From Asterias amurensis (Eukaryota; Echinodermata; Asteroidea; Forcipulatida; Asteriidae), in assembly GCF_032118995.1 (NCBI RefSeq), contig NC_092650.1, forward strand, positions 14,506,501 to 14,570,500: a stretch of 64,000 bases of DNA, given 5' to 3'. How positions within the stretch are numbered: the stretch's first letter is position 1; the number at the start of each line of letters is the position of its first letter. The notes beneath the pieces are model-generated. The model did no database searches, was not told the DNA's origin, and saw nothing but the letters and a program-made list of their open reading frames with translations. Below, one piece after another: positions 32,835 through 44,257 of this stretch. Position numbers and translations under genes: made by a program.

Positions 32835-35800
32835 TTAGAGGTTGGTTGCGGGTGTTTGAGCCGGTACTAGGTTTTCCGGACACGACACGTACGTTACAGA
32901 CTCCAAATTTGTTGATGAGGATGGGTTTGTTTCGTCCGCGGTCGCAACAGATTTACTCGTGTCCAACCTGTTTAGAAATTCCGTGATGTTGATTTTCTGG
33001 TAGTCCTTTGTGACGACGTTCGCCTCCATGTTCTGCAGATTGGTCGGGGCGAGGTTGGTATTCGAACAGGGAACCAATAAACTGAGATCATTCCGTGTGG
33101 CCGTGAAGCTCAGATGCTGATGGTTAAGACTCTGTTTTTGTCCGAGCTCGAGTCCGTGTGGTTTCCCCGCCTGTAGAGGTTTCAAGTAGACCCACACCTT
33201 ACGGGCACGGTAGCTCGCCTGGAGCGACTTTCCAGCGCAGTAGACAAACCACATGTTCAGCATCCCGAAGAAGACGATGTTCAGGAAATAACAGGCTATG
33301 ACAAGAATGTCCATATTGAATGGGGATGTGATGGTATAGGAATAGATTATGAAACCCAGCGGGAGTAGAAGTCTAAAGACAAGAGCTGTCAACCCGCTCA
33401 CGGCAAAACTACACCCGTAAGCTATGTGGTGCTCTTCCACGTGGAGCACTTTCAGAAAATCCAACATTTCGAAAAACGGCGTAGCACCCGCGAAGAGCAG
33501 CCCGACTGCACCGCCGAGTGCGTTCTGTCTGTACTCCAAGAAGACGAGGTACACGACGGCTGCTACCAAATGGTGAACGAATGTGATGTAGTAATTCGGA
33601 AGGTGGCGCTGCAAGATGGCGTCTTGTATGAGAAGGTACATGTAACAGCCGATGTTTATAGCGAAGCAGGTCCTGCCCGAAGTGCCGAGTCCGTGGAATG
33701 GTTGAGCGATCGCATCGCCTTGCAGTAGGAGGGAAAATCCAGCTAGGCATAGAACTGCAGACTGGACTACGATTACAATTCTGAAAATTGAAAACAAAAT
33801 CGAAGCGATATTGTTATATTTTTATGCTTTGTTAATCAAAGAGTGAGGACATAGCCTGCGTGGCCGTTAGCAGGCACTTATGAGATTAGACAAAAGTTAG
33901 TGTGTAAAAACAGTTGACAGTATTCGATATTATAAAAGACCATGTTAATATTAGGCCCCTTATGTAAAGTACTATTTTGAAACCACCAAAATCAAGAAGA
34001 GTCAAACGAACCCTATCATTATGAACTTTCACATGAACTTTTCACAGCTATCTTACAAAGTAAAGTGTGGGTGCGTTCGTTTAGCTTCCCTGGGTCGACC
34101 CCGGTGTGTGTCGGTTTTTGTTTCCAGGACGAACGTGGGTAATTATCTGCACACGTTCGTCCTGGAAAAAAAACGCCACACACCGGGGTCGACCCGGGGA
34201 AGCTAAACGAACGCACCCAATAATAGGGCTAAGGTTTGCGGTGACACCATGTACAAATCTCTTCTGTGAGTATAGTGGAGGCTTTGAAAAGAGCCGGTCT
34301 TCTGCTGAGCAGAAACCGGCTCTCGGCTCATGATCCACCACATCCTCACAAAGAAAATAAATGCTTTACATGGTGTCACCGCAAACCTTACTATTTTAGT
34401 ATTTCTCACCATAAACATGCAATATAGCCTTTGAAAGTGTTATCTTAAAGTCGCATATCTACTTTAGTTTCTGCCCTTGATGAAGAAAAAAACCACAAGG
34501 AAACTATATTATATAATGGTTCTTCCTCTTTGCGAAACCACGAAGGAAGAAACCACCATGGCGAGACCAACACACAGACCCATTGTATCCGCTAGGCCTA
34601 TAGGCTACAGTCTGGACAATAAAGCCCCTTTCACACGAGAGCAATATTTAGCAACGGTCCCTTGCTTAATTGTGGCATGGTTGTACATTATTTTGTAAAA
34701 AAAAGAGTACCTCGTGTGAGTGAACGGGAAAAAATGTTCTATATAGTTCAAGGTTCTTTGAATGTAAAATCTTGTCAAACATTGTTACATTTTACTAACG
34801 AGGGTCCCCTGCTAACTTGCTGTCGTGTGAACAGCGCTTCCACATTCCCTTCAGGAATCAGGACATCGAAGGTGAAATTCTAATTTGACTCACTTTCCAG
34901 GTAAAACAGTTTTAAAAAGTCCTCTGGTGGACACGGAAATGTTGCTTTATTGCACTCTAAATTGGAGAGGTTTAAAAGTTAATACAAAGGACTATATAGT
35001 ATGGAACACTCCATTTTTAGGTTTAAAAATTAGATCTTGAAGGTTTGAATTGTAAATGCTTGTTATTTGTTAGGGATTGGTCTCTCAAGACAATCCTTTG
35101 GGTTAACTTCTAAATCCCTCTCATTATGGATGGATACGTTTTTGAATACATATGGGGGGTCTATCTTTTTCGATGTATTTCCTTTTATTTGTATTGCATT
35201 ATTTGCTTTCAATAACATACTCTTGTTCAAGTTTGTTGCCCGTCTTAGCGATTGTTGACATGTTTGCCCCTTTTTTTTTTTTTTTTTTTTTGCTTTTGGG
35301 TACAGGATCTGCGTTACGTTTCCATCAATCTTAATGAAATATTTCTATTTCACTCGGTACGCAATTTTGTTTCTGTAGTATAGAATTGCCTTCCTTAAAA
35401 TCTTTCTTGCTTGCCTTTTTTTAAGGATTAACTTATTTCAAATCGATTTAGGAAAAAACAATCCTCGTTGAAAAGCACTTATAAGGGACGGTGGCAATTT
35501 TGATGTACAGAAAAGTGCTGCATGGCAGCTGTTTAAGCACAAACCTACAGCTAAATACACAGAAATTACCAACAGAAAAAAAGAAGTTACAAGCTAAAAT
35601 ACCATGTCACAACATAATGTGACTGATTTTCTGCTTATTTGTGCTTTACGAAAATAATTATGGTCGAGGAAGTATTTTCTGCCCGAGCAGCCAAAATAAA
35701 GGCCCAGTGTAAATAACACATTTTATGTAATTGGATTGTTACTTCAGTTTTTCCGAAATCGCGAAAACCCCTTTCCGCTTCCCGACCAATGCACCCTTTC

Positions 35801-37474
35801 AAATTGAAATCCTGTTCAAAACGAAAAGTATTTTTGGCATTGACATCAGTTCATTGCAGTTATTGCGCTGTATTTGTATTCTAACATCCTTTTCCTCATT
35901 GAATCGCGACAGGCGAACATTCTTCACACATTAACAAACAATTAAATATTATTCACCATCAAAATCGATTTCCTGAAATCGTGAGTGCCTCCTCCCCCTT
36001 TCCACTTCCCGACAATGCACCCTTTCAAATCGAAATCCTGTTCGGGCATAAGAACTATAACGTATTAGTGGCATTGACAAAAGTTCATTGCTGTCCGTTG
36101 GTTTTTTACCCAACATCCTTTTTCTCGTTAAATTGCGACAAAGAAAAAAACTTCGCAAAAGAGTTTGTAGTTTTCAAAAACCAACTTAAAATGACACCAT
36201 AAACATCGCTGTTCGAAGACAAATACCAACGATCTTGTTAAAAAAAAGGTGTTAAAAAGTGTATGTATTAGTTTCCTTTGACGTTAAGGTGTGTACCAAC
36301 TTCTATTCTAATATTTTATAATACTAAAATGATTTCAGATTCAAAAAACACAAAAACTCAAGACAATAATAATACGTTGATCCGATCCCACATGAAAACA
36401 AATCAATTAATTAATTAACAATTTTAAAGTTGAACTGTCTAAACCTATGGAGTAGGACGCAAAAATCAACTTAACATTTCGGTTTTGCTGTCATCAGTTA
36501 ATTTTTTTCTTCTTTTTCTTCAAACGTCTCTGTTGGACACCATGCAGCATGCATCATGCATCATGTCAACTCAGCTTCCCGTTTCTGATCGAGAAGCAAT
36601 GACGTCAACCAAAAGGCACATTGTGTTCGCCCACAAGCCTGCCAATATAATTTTCATCCATTATGTCAATCCATTGTCAAACCATACCGGACACACGGGT
36701 GTGTGGCTATTTAGAGTATCTACCAACTTGACATGATTTTTCTTTACATTACAAAATGCAGCATGAAATTATTGGTCGGGGCCAACATAATATTTAGGAC
36801 TTATTTGACGCGGTATTTAAAAATACAAGGTACGATATGTGGCAGATTCGACAAAAACATTAAGATTTAATTTCGAAATAGGTCTATCTATATTTCAAGA
36901 TTGAAGAAAGTTCAATGTTGTCAATAAAAGTATTGCATGAAAGTAAGTACAATCCGCATATGAGTTATGGTAAAGTTAACCAAAAACGATGTGCCCCAGG
37001 ACTCGACAACTTTGCATGCACGTTTCCAACAATTTTTGCACGTCAGTGGCATTATGCGATTTTATTTTGTATTTTTTTCGTTTCTAAACATCGCCATCTG
37101 TCAATTTCGTTCAGAAAACAAATTACTTAGCATAATAAGAAAAATAGTCTTTCCAACAACACAAACAAACAACAACAAAGCCCCCCCCCCCCCCCAAGAA
37201 AAAAAAAAATAAATAAATAAAAATAATAATAATAATATTATGAAGTCAACGATACAAAAAAAAAACTTAAAAGCAAAACTTACAATCTGGGAATAAACCA
37301 TGGTTTCTCATCTTGAAGAACGAAGAGTGATTTCCTCCAATGTCCAGAACGATCAGCAAACTGACCGGTCAACCAGCCAGCAACAGCCCGCCCGGCAAAG
37401 AACAGAGCCGTGCTCAGATTAATGGTTGCCGAAATCCAAAGTAGATCTAACGCTATCCCTGGCCCACTGTCCAT
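32835..37474 (-). CDS. TLC-domain multipass membrane protein, two exons
   Basis: Exon 1 is 37474-37284 (ends IPRL, phase 2, donor GTAAGT). Exon 2 is 33780-32835, after a TTTTCAATTTTCAG acceptor. Joined: 1137 nt, 378 aa. About seven hydrophobic segments: residues ~7-30, a helix IVIVVQSAVLCLAGFSLLL, then GRTCFAINIGCYMYLLIQDA, YYITFVHHLVAAVVYLVFLE, LGGAVGLLFAGATPFFEML, a CSFAVSGLTALVFRLLLPLG helix, and ILVIACYFLNIVFFGMLNMW. Paired histidines in TFVHHLVA and the FFEML-x(n)-LVFRLLLP pattern fit TRAM-LAG1-CLN8 (TLC) proteins of the TLCD group. The C-terminal ~120 residues are polar and probably cytosolic. TLCD proteins affect membrane lipid composition; no substrate can be assigned. An in-frame ATG also occurs at 37507, but 37474 is preferred as it starts next to the first helix. 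AATAAA on the minus strand at 32777-32772 is a possible poly(A) signal. Confidence 0.72.
34069..34218. mobile_element. Foldback MITE, family A
   Basis: A 150-bp near-perfect palindrome with ends GGGTGCGTTCGTTTAGCTTC / AAGCTAAACGAACGCACCC. In the intron of the TLC gene. Confidence 0.8.
34231..34389. mobile_element. Foldback MITE (AAGGTTTGCGGTGACACCAT ends)
   Basis: A 159-bp element with 23-bp inverted ends and a tip GCCGGTCTTCTGCTGAGCAG mirrored by AGAAACCGGC. It starts only 12 bp from the family A element to its left. Confidence 0.7.
34390..37283. other. Rest of the TLC-gene intron; a diverged tandem duplication
   Basis: 35725-35935 and 35960-36170 are two diverged direct copies of about 210 bp. 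They share TTTCCNCTTCCCGAC, AATGCACCCTTTCAAAT and ACATCCTTTTTC motifs. Elsewhere there are T- and C-homopolymer runs (35270-35291, 37181-37194) and no further exon; the flanking exons are phase-compatible without one. Confidence 0.5.
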
Positions 37475-38302
37475 GGTGTGTGACTGGTGTGTCTGACCAC
37501 CCCGCAAGAAATATACAGAGAGCCGTTATTAGAAGTCGCTGAAAATGCGTTTGTATGGAGTGTGCCGAATGAGTGTCTATAGCGAACTCGTGCTTCGGTT
37601 TTATTTACCCCCGTCGCAACCTTTTCAGAACAACCGGCCTTCCAGATGAAAAACAATGTTTTCCAAATAATATCACCAATCCCATAGCCTACCCCCGTCA
37701 TGAACGAAGCAACGATTTCGATTGGCTGGGGATTCCAACGTCAAAGTTGTTTTTATAAAAAAAATAAAGAAAAAAGATAATCACTGGGCATAAACATGAA
37801 AAACCCCTGACAGTACATTTACACAATGTATGATCAATTGATAAACACGCGCGCACTGCACACATAACACATTGTGTTTGTCGCAAGCCGGTAACCGAAC
37901 GGGAAATTCCCTTGCGCCGTCCAAATTAAGCAGATGATGGCTATGTCGGCATAAATAGTTTTATTTTTGGAAGAGGAAACCAAAGAAAAGGTTGGTGCTG
38001 TGCATAAGCATACTTCTTTAAACCCACTGAAGCGGATTTGTTCAGCCTTTTCTTGTTGTGACCGGGGAAAAAAAACAATCACCTCAAATTTACATTGGAA
38101 TGAAGAGTCATTATGGGCGGCAGGGTTGAATGAACCGGGGGGGGGTGAAAGGGGACTTCCCGATGTTCACCATTGATAACCGGTATATTGCGTAAAGAAC
38201 AGATGAGTGCGCGTGACTATTGGCTACTAGGAAAGTACAAACACAATGCAAGCCTAGTAATATATACGTCATGTGTTTGGAATGTGTAGAGCCACCCACA
38301 TT

Positions 38303-38673
38303 GGGTGCATTCGTTTAGCTTCCCTGGGTCGACCCCGATGTTGCGTATTTTATTTTTTCCCAGGACGAACGTGGGCACACAATTACCCCACGTTCGTCTT
38401 TGAACCAGAACAAAAACCCAGTCACATCACCACGTGAGCCCTCCTGTGGTGACGTCAGTGCACCTCGGGCCAGCCCCAAGTGACACAAGTGGGGCTCTTG
38501 GGGCTGGCCCGAGGTGCACTGACGTCACCACAGGAGGGCTCACGTGGTGACGTGTCTGGTTTTTTTCCTGGTTCGAGGACGAACGTGGGGTAATTGTGTG
38601 CCCACGTTCGTCCTGGAAAAAAATACAATACGCAACATCGGGGTCGACCCAGGGAAGCGAAACGAACGCAACC
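38303..38673. mobile_element. Family A foldback with 180-bp near-perfect arms
   Basis: Outer ends GGGTGCATTCGTTTAGCTTC / GAAGCGAAACGAACGCAACC. The inner half is GTGAGCCCTCCTGTGGTGAC, then CAGTGCACCTCGGGCCAGCC, mirrored almost exactly. The tip is AGTGACACAAGTGGGG. It is the longest and least diverged copy in the window. Confidence 0.8.
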
Positions 38674-38983
38674 ATAATCAGAACACAAATACAGAAAATT
38701 GTCTGTATACTTTGTCCGCTGATAATAAGAATTCTTCGAGAAATCTCAGGTATGATTACGTTTGTAGCATGCAGAACTTAGTCTGTTACTGGGAAGATAA
38801 AAAATACAATTTAGTTGGCTCTCGGGGGAAAAAGGGTGTTGTGTATTGTTTAGCCAAGTTTTGTTTGCAAATTGTATCAGACAGGTAACAGAAATCAGTG
38901 TGTAAAAAAAAGAAAGAAAAAGAAAAAAGCTTCTGGGCAACTTGATTGGGCTTCTTGCCTACCTCCATGCTGAGTGCATCCTT

Positions 38984-39545
38984 CAGGGCACTGGACACTA
39001 TAAGTTACTCAACATATTAAGTGTCGCATAAAAACTTACTTCGGGTAACGAGTGTAGAGCTGTTGATAGTATAAAACATTGTGAGAAACGGCTCCCTCTG
39101 AAGTGACTTTTGTTTGTGAGAAAGAAGTTACTTATCACTCAAATATTTAAAGACTTCAAGCCCGGACGCCTTTTTTTGACCTGAAAGCACACAAATTAGT
39201 ACAAGTGTGTGTTTTTTCTTTCATGATTCCCTTGCAACTTCGATGGCCAATTGAGTCAAAACTTGTAAATATTTGGTAATAAGGGAATCAATGTGCTGTA
39301 AAGAGGTTTTCAACTAGTGGTTTAATCCCAACGAGGCATGGGTCTTGATAGAACTTGTCTCATTTAGCATAGGCGCAAGCGTGCATGTCACGCCCATTTT
39401 ATAACACTTTTTACAGGTGTTATATCATCTGTTCAAGAGGCCTTCTCTACCAGTCAGAAAGGATAAACTGTCTTAGGTATTTATGACTTGTTATTTAAAG
39501 TTGGGATACACCAAGGAAGAGCACTGGTCTTTACAAAAAGTATAC
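38984..39545. mobile_element. Family B copy interrupted by another repeat
   Basis: B sequence runs 38984-39262 and resumes about 39485 (TTGGGATACACCAAGGAAGA). The insert (~39270-39480) contains TTTTCAACTAGTGGTTTAAT. The reverse complement of that segment lies at 63845-63925, so it is a dispersed repeat. Confidence 0.5.
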
Positions 39546-40242
39546 CAGAAGTACCTATAAGTTTTGGGTCTCATTAATCGGTCCAAACACGAAAGTAAAT
39601 CACGTTGCGTCGAGCATCATTAAGACAACGGGTGCAGGACGCATTGTAAGATACGAACAGAGATGGCAGCATTGTTATCAAAGACAATACAAAACCTTTT
39701 TGGTGTTTATTTTTAAGTAGGCCTAAACTACAATTTCCAAGAAATACAGATAAAAACTGAAAGTAATAATTGGATTTGGAAGGCCATGGATACGGTCGTA
39801 AAATTTATGTAAACTTTGTTTTTCATATTATGTCGGTAAATGGGAAAAAAGTGGGAACATTTCTTTTAGTTGTTTTAGCAGATGTGCATGGACGAGTAAA
39901 ACACGGTAAATTTTGTGGCCCAAATAACATTGTAAATTTACAATCAAAAACCAGAGTTTACAATTGAAACAATTTCTTCAAGGGTCCCATTGCACCATGG
40001 ATGGAGGAAGAATATATTTTCTTCCTCCATGATTACTGCACCAACGTCACTGCGCGCGGCTGCTCTACGCTCTCTTTTGTTTTTAACTCTCTTTTTTTTT
40101 GCAACAGCTCCCCTTGATTTTCTACATGATTGTTTTCCAACTGTAGATTTTTCCCCGAACCGTGGACCCTTTGTCTGCTGTTGTTATAGGTCCCCGGTTT
40201 GAATGTACACCTTAAACTTTTAAACGAGGACTTAAATCCATT
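39546..40242. other. No gene recognised
   Basis: A short inverted repeat at 39997-40028 (ATGGATGGAGGAAGAATATA / TTTTCTTCCTCCAT) and a T-rich run; no exon or shared repeat identified. Confidence 0.35.
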
Positions 40243-40977
40243 TTAAAGCCAAAAGGACACTTTCGGCAAACAGTATTGTCCAAAGGCCCACACTTCGTGT
40301 ATCACAACTTATATATAAAATGACAAACCTGTGAAAACCGAAAATTTAGGGTCAATCGGGCAACGGGTCGGGAGAAAAAAACGGGAAAACCCACCCTTGT
40401 TTCCGCACGTTAAAGCCATTGGACCCTTTCGGTAAACAGTGTTGTCCATGGCCCACACTTTGTGTACCACAACTTCTATATCAAATAACAAACCTGTGAA
40501 AATTTAGGCTCAATCGGTCATCGGAGTCGGGAGAAAACAACGGAAAAACCCACCCTTGTTTCCGCGCGTTTCGCCGTGTCATGACATGTGTTTAAAATAA
40601 ATCCGTAATTCTCGTTAACGAGAATTTATATTGTTTTGCTGTTTTCTCAAAAAGTCAAGCATTTCATGGAATAATATTTCAAGAGAAGTCTTTCACCATT
40701 GCCTTCTGTAAACCGTGTAAGTTATTTGTAAATTTTTGAACTTTTTATTTTTTTTTCTGAACCGAAAGGGTCCAATGGCTTTAAAACGAATCTGTAAATC
40801 TCGATATCGAGAATTGATAACTGTTTTAATGTTTTTCTCAAAAAGTAAAGCATTTCATGGAATATTTCAAGACAAGTCTTTAACCATTACCATCTGTAAA
40901 CCCTGTAAATTGTTTGTAAATCTTAAAACTTTAACTTTTTTTGTTCTGTTCCGAAAGACGGTTTACAAAGGCTTTAA
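40243..40977. mobile_element. Family C MITE inserted into another family C MITE
   Basis: An outer copy begins TTTTAAAGCCAAAAGGACAC and stops after TTGTTTCCGCACG at 40409. A complete inner copy spans 40410-40784 (TTAAAGCCATTGGACCC to GGGTCCAATGGCTTTAA). The outer copy then resumes with CTCGATATCGAGAATTGATA and ends GCTTTAA at 40977. TTAA flanks the inner element. Confidence 0.7.
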
Positions 40978-42351
40978 ACGAGCCAACCCAACGGACTCCA
41001 AAAATCCGGAGAAGAACAAGAGGGACCCAAAACAGAAGATGGAGAGATGAACAAGTCCATAAAAAGGGGGCACTCTTTGGCAGCAGACAGCGCAGGATAG
41101 ATTGAAATGGATAATTGGTGGAGAGGATTTCCTACTGCAGTGTGGAGTGGAATAGGCTAGAAAAGAAAGAAGATCCTGAAAGAGAAATTTATATTCGTCT
41201 CGTATGTACACTAATAATATTTTCATGTTTTCATTGTGAAGATTAATTATTCATATTTTCGCAAATTATTACTATTATCATCTTGAACTGTTTCACATAC
41301 TAACGAAAGTTCCACATTATTTAGATAATAATTTGTTTCTGTCATCTTTTCAGGTGTTCCTCTATATACGGGAATTATACCGATGTTTTTCTTGCACTTG
41401 TGCAGGAATTCGGGGGAAACACCTCGACATATAAATTTGTCTTTCATTCTTGACCAAATAGATTAAATAAATATTATAATTGTACACCACAATCGATCAA
41501 GGAAACACAAACAATAGAGTGGTGTTTCTGAACAAGCCGGACACAAGTTGTTTAGGTAATCGTTTGTTTTTTCATTAATTGCTTTATTAGGAGATATGAA
41601 GGGCACCACTATCTTTGGGTATATTGAACAAATATTTGTTAAGGGTTTGGAAACGCTTTGCACCAATCAAAACGTAAACTTATTTACATCAAACTCACAC
41701 GGTTTGAACAAAATAATTATGGCAGAAAGCTTCCCTTAAAACATTACTTTCCGAGGTGCTGTAGTTTTTGAGAAATGAGTCTTACAATTTGACAAAAATC
41801 ATTTTCGTTTTCAGTGAGACGAATATTAGTTTTATAGCATGTACAAAGGGATTTACAGTAAACGACTCCCCTAAAAACCTTACTCTCTGCGAGTTTCATA
41901 TTTTTCTCCTGAAAGACTTCACTACTCATGAAGCTGAAATTTCTACAGGTAAATTAAATGAAATACAATTTCACTCACAGTGGGGATATGTGTCATGGCC
42001 AACAACCCGCAAAATGTACCAAAACCCTTCAAAAGTAAATAAACTAATGAGTTTAACTTGTTGCTGTTAGACATTTTCAGTCATTGCAATTAAAGTCATC
42101 TGATAATAGATTTTTTTCTTCAAATATGAGAGTATATTTTTCTGAACAATAAACTATTTTTTTAGTAACTGTTTTAAACGATTTTATATGTTTAACAATT
42201 GTGTGGGGGTGACTCCCCTACCCCTTTTGTGACGTCAATCGAAGAAAACTTTGCCTCGATCGAATATCGACAGACTATGTGCAAGTACATTCAAGTCCTA
42301 GTCGTGAGTTTTTACGTTGTTTCGAAAAAGGTTTTTCTGGCATTTTACTGG

Positions 42352-42600
42352 CAATGTCGACCAGGTGTATTATTGCTGCTGGATGCAGCAAGACAACTAA
42401 GGATGGAGTCAGTTTGCAAAGTGGTCCGGCCCGACGTCTTTTCCAGCGCTGTGCAGCAAACACACACATTTTGACATGAAGAGAAAGGTTCTTTTCTTAA
42501 ACACGACGCCATCCCAACAATTTTTCCAGCAAGTGGGGAAGTCGAAGAAGGTACCTGAAGACGTAACGAACCTAAAGGAGCATTTGCCTAACGTGAACAA
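42352..42600 (+). pseudogene. Decayed THAP zinc-finger fragment
   Basis: MSTRCIIAAGCSKTTKDGVSL (42352 onward) has the start of a THAP domain (C-x5-C, then KDGVSL). After a frame change the sequence gives AKWSGPTSFPALCSKHTHFD, which resembles the W...LCSxHF half of the domain. About 20 residues expected between the halves are missing. Reading continues open to a possible donor at 42607 (CAG, GTATTG). THAP fingers occur in host transcription factors and in P-element-like transposases; which this came from cannot be said. Confidence 0.4.
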
Positions 42601-43616
42601 AATTCAGGTATTGTTTCAACTTTGAGGGCATGTTTTTAACTTGCGCCAAGCGTCACTATATTGTGTAAGCACTGCATGCGATTCATCACGCCTCGATTGA
42701 CGTCACGAACAGCGCCTTCTCAGGTCGGGCTTATTTTTAAATTTGTAAATAACATGGGAACTAATTTTGTTAAACCTTAGTTAATTGTTTATTCATATTC
42801 CACTCATCAAAACACATATTTTGGTGACAAAAGCTTTATTTTGACAAAACACCACTTCCAGGTGACTATAAGTCTTTTGCAAAAGAGCCAACTGGGGAAA
42901 GTGTGTGTTATACTTCTCATAAGGAAGTTTGAAAAGCCCAGTTTGAAGCATGTTTTATCATAAATGCATCTTTCTAATATATTAATGGTAGCAATCACAA
43001 TCAGTTAAAGGTCATATAATAAAGTCCCATTCACACACTCGACATTAACTGAACACATTTTGTACAATTATTTATCTGAAAAAAGCAGAACTATAAACAA
43101 GTAGGTTGCACAGTTTGTAGAAGCATTGGGTTGCATTTAGGGGATAAAGGGTTGTGTAACCCCCCCCCCCTCCAAAATATGTTTTTTTTTTATTCTTAGC
43201 CATTATTTGGTGGCTCCGATGGAAAACAAAGCCGGAAGAAAAATGGCACCAAGGCATACACCTAGGTCTTAAATGTTCTCTGACAAAATTAAACATTTGT
43301 CATTAAAAACACAAATTTTTAACAAGAAAAGAAAATAACTTCAAGGTAATGATATGTTGGGTTCATTTTCTTTACAATAAAATAGTTCCTGCTGGGCACA
43401 CTCGTAGTCTACATTGGTAGTAAGCAAACTGGCCAACTGGCTTCCTTTGCTGGTTAAATTGAAATCTTACAGAACAGCGTGAAGACAAAACAATGGAGAA
43501 TGGAGATCATCTACAAAAAATTTAAGGTCGTGAAAGAAATCACAGGCCTGGTAATGTTTTTACAAATTAAACAATTTGTACGTGGTGGATTTTCAAAATG
43601 ATAACACAATTTTGTG

Positions 43617-43935
43617 GCGTGTCATGGCCGAGCGGTTAAGAGCACCGGATTCAAGCTCTGCTGTTTAATCAGCAGAGTGTGGGTTCGCATCGTAGTCGTG
43701 ACACTTGCTACATACAATTGGGGAGGTAGTGCTTTCTGCTCTACCCGCCAGGCTTCAGACTGATGATACCCAAGCCTACATCCGTATGGACTGTAAAAGG
43801 AGTAACCCTATTTCAGCCCCAGGAGTAGGTGGCAACGGCCTCTGGACAAAAATACTTGTAGCCCACACCTTGAAGTGGCCTTCAGGCCTTGTGTGTCTGG
43901 CGACTTGCATAAAAAAATAAAAATAAAAAAACAAG
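43617..43935 (+). repeat. tRNA-Leu-derived SINE (family V), nearly complete
   Basis: The head GTCATGGCCGAGCGGTTAAG, AGCACCGGATTCAAG and GTGGGTTCGCATCGTAGTCG keeps recognisable A and B boxes. The body has TGGGGAGGTAGTGCTTTCTG and GGCCTTCAGGCCTTGTGTG. The tail is A-rich (AAAAAAATAAAAATAAAAA). A rearranged copy is at 27690-28001. Confidence 0.75.
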
Positions 43936-44257
43936 ATAAATATTAAAAATCTTACCTAGCAGCATTAAGGCAAATGGAGATCATCAAGAAAACTCCTAAG
44001 AAAGATCGTGAAGAAACCATGGGCCTAAGATGCTGGTAATCTTTTACAAATTAAAACCACTTGTATATATGGTGGATACTTCAAAATAAATCACATGATC
44101 TTTTTACTTCCACCTAAAAAAATGTCTTCTGTTACTCACTGTTTACTCTGGTTACCATGGTAACTCCCGAGTCAGGTAAGTTATTTCACTCTTCTTTGGT
44201 TACAACAGAGTACTTGTGAGTGTAGATTTTAGTTCATTGGCTGGACTTTTGTTTTTA

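Larger units (their letters stand above)
40978..44257. other. Gene-poor stretch downstream of BOLA3
   Basis: Contains a diverged family G arm (about 41670-41990), the THAP-like fragment, and the family V SINE. BOLA3's 3' UTR enters from the right on the minus strand. Nothing else is recognised. Confidence 0.4.

Noticed and set aside
34019-34418. Several overlapping ORFs on both strands
   Set aside because: They are mirror translations of the two palindromic MITEs there.
38427-38888. ORFs of 77-114 aa on both strands
   Set aside because: They arise from the family A hairpin; the open frames are mirror images.
43617-43703. tRNA-Leu gene
   Set aside because: A and B boxes are present, but the acceptor and anticodon stems do not pair fully and the unit continues into a SINE body with an A-rich tail.
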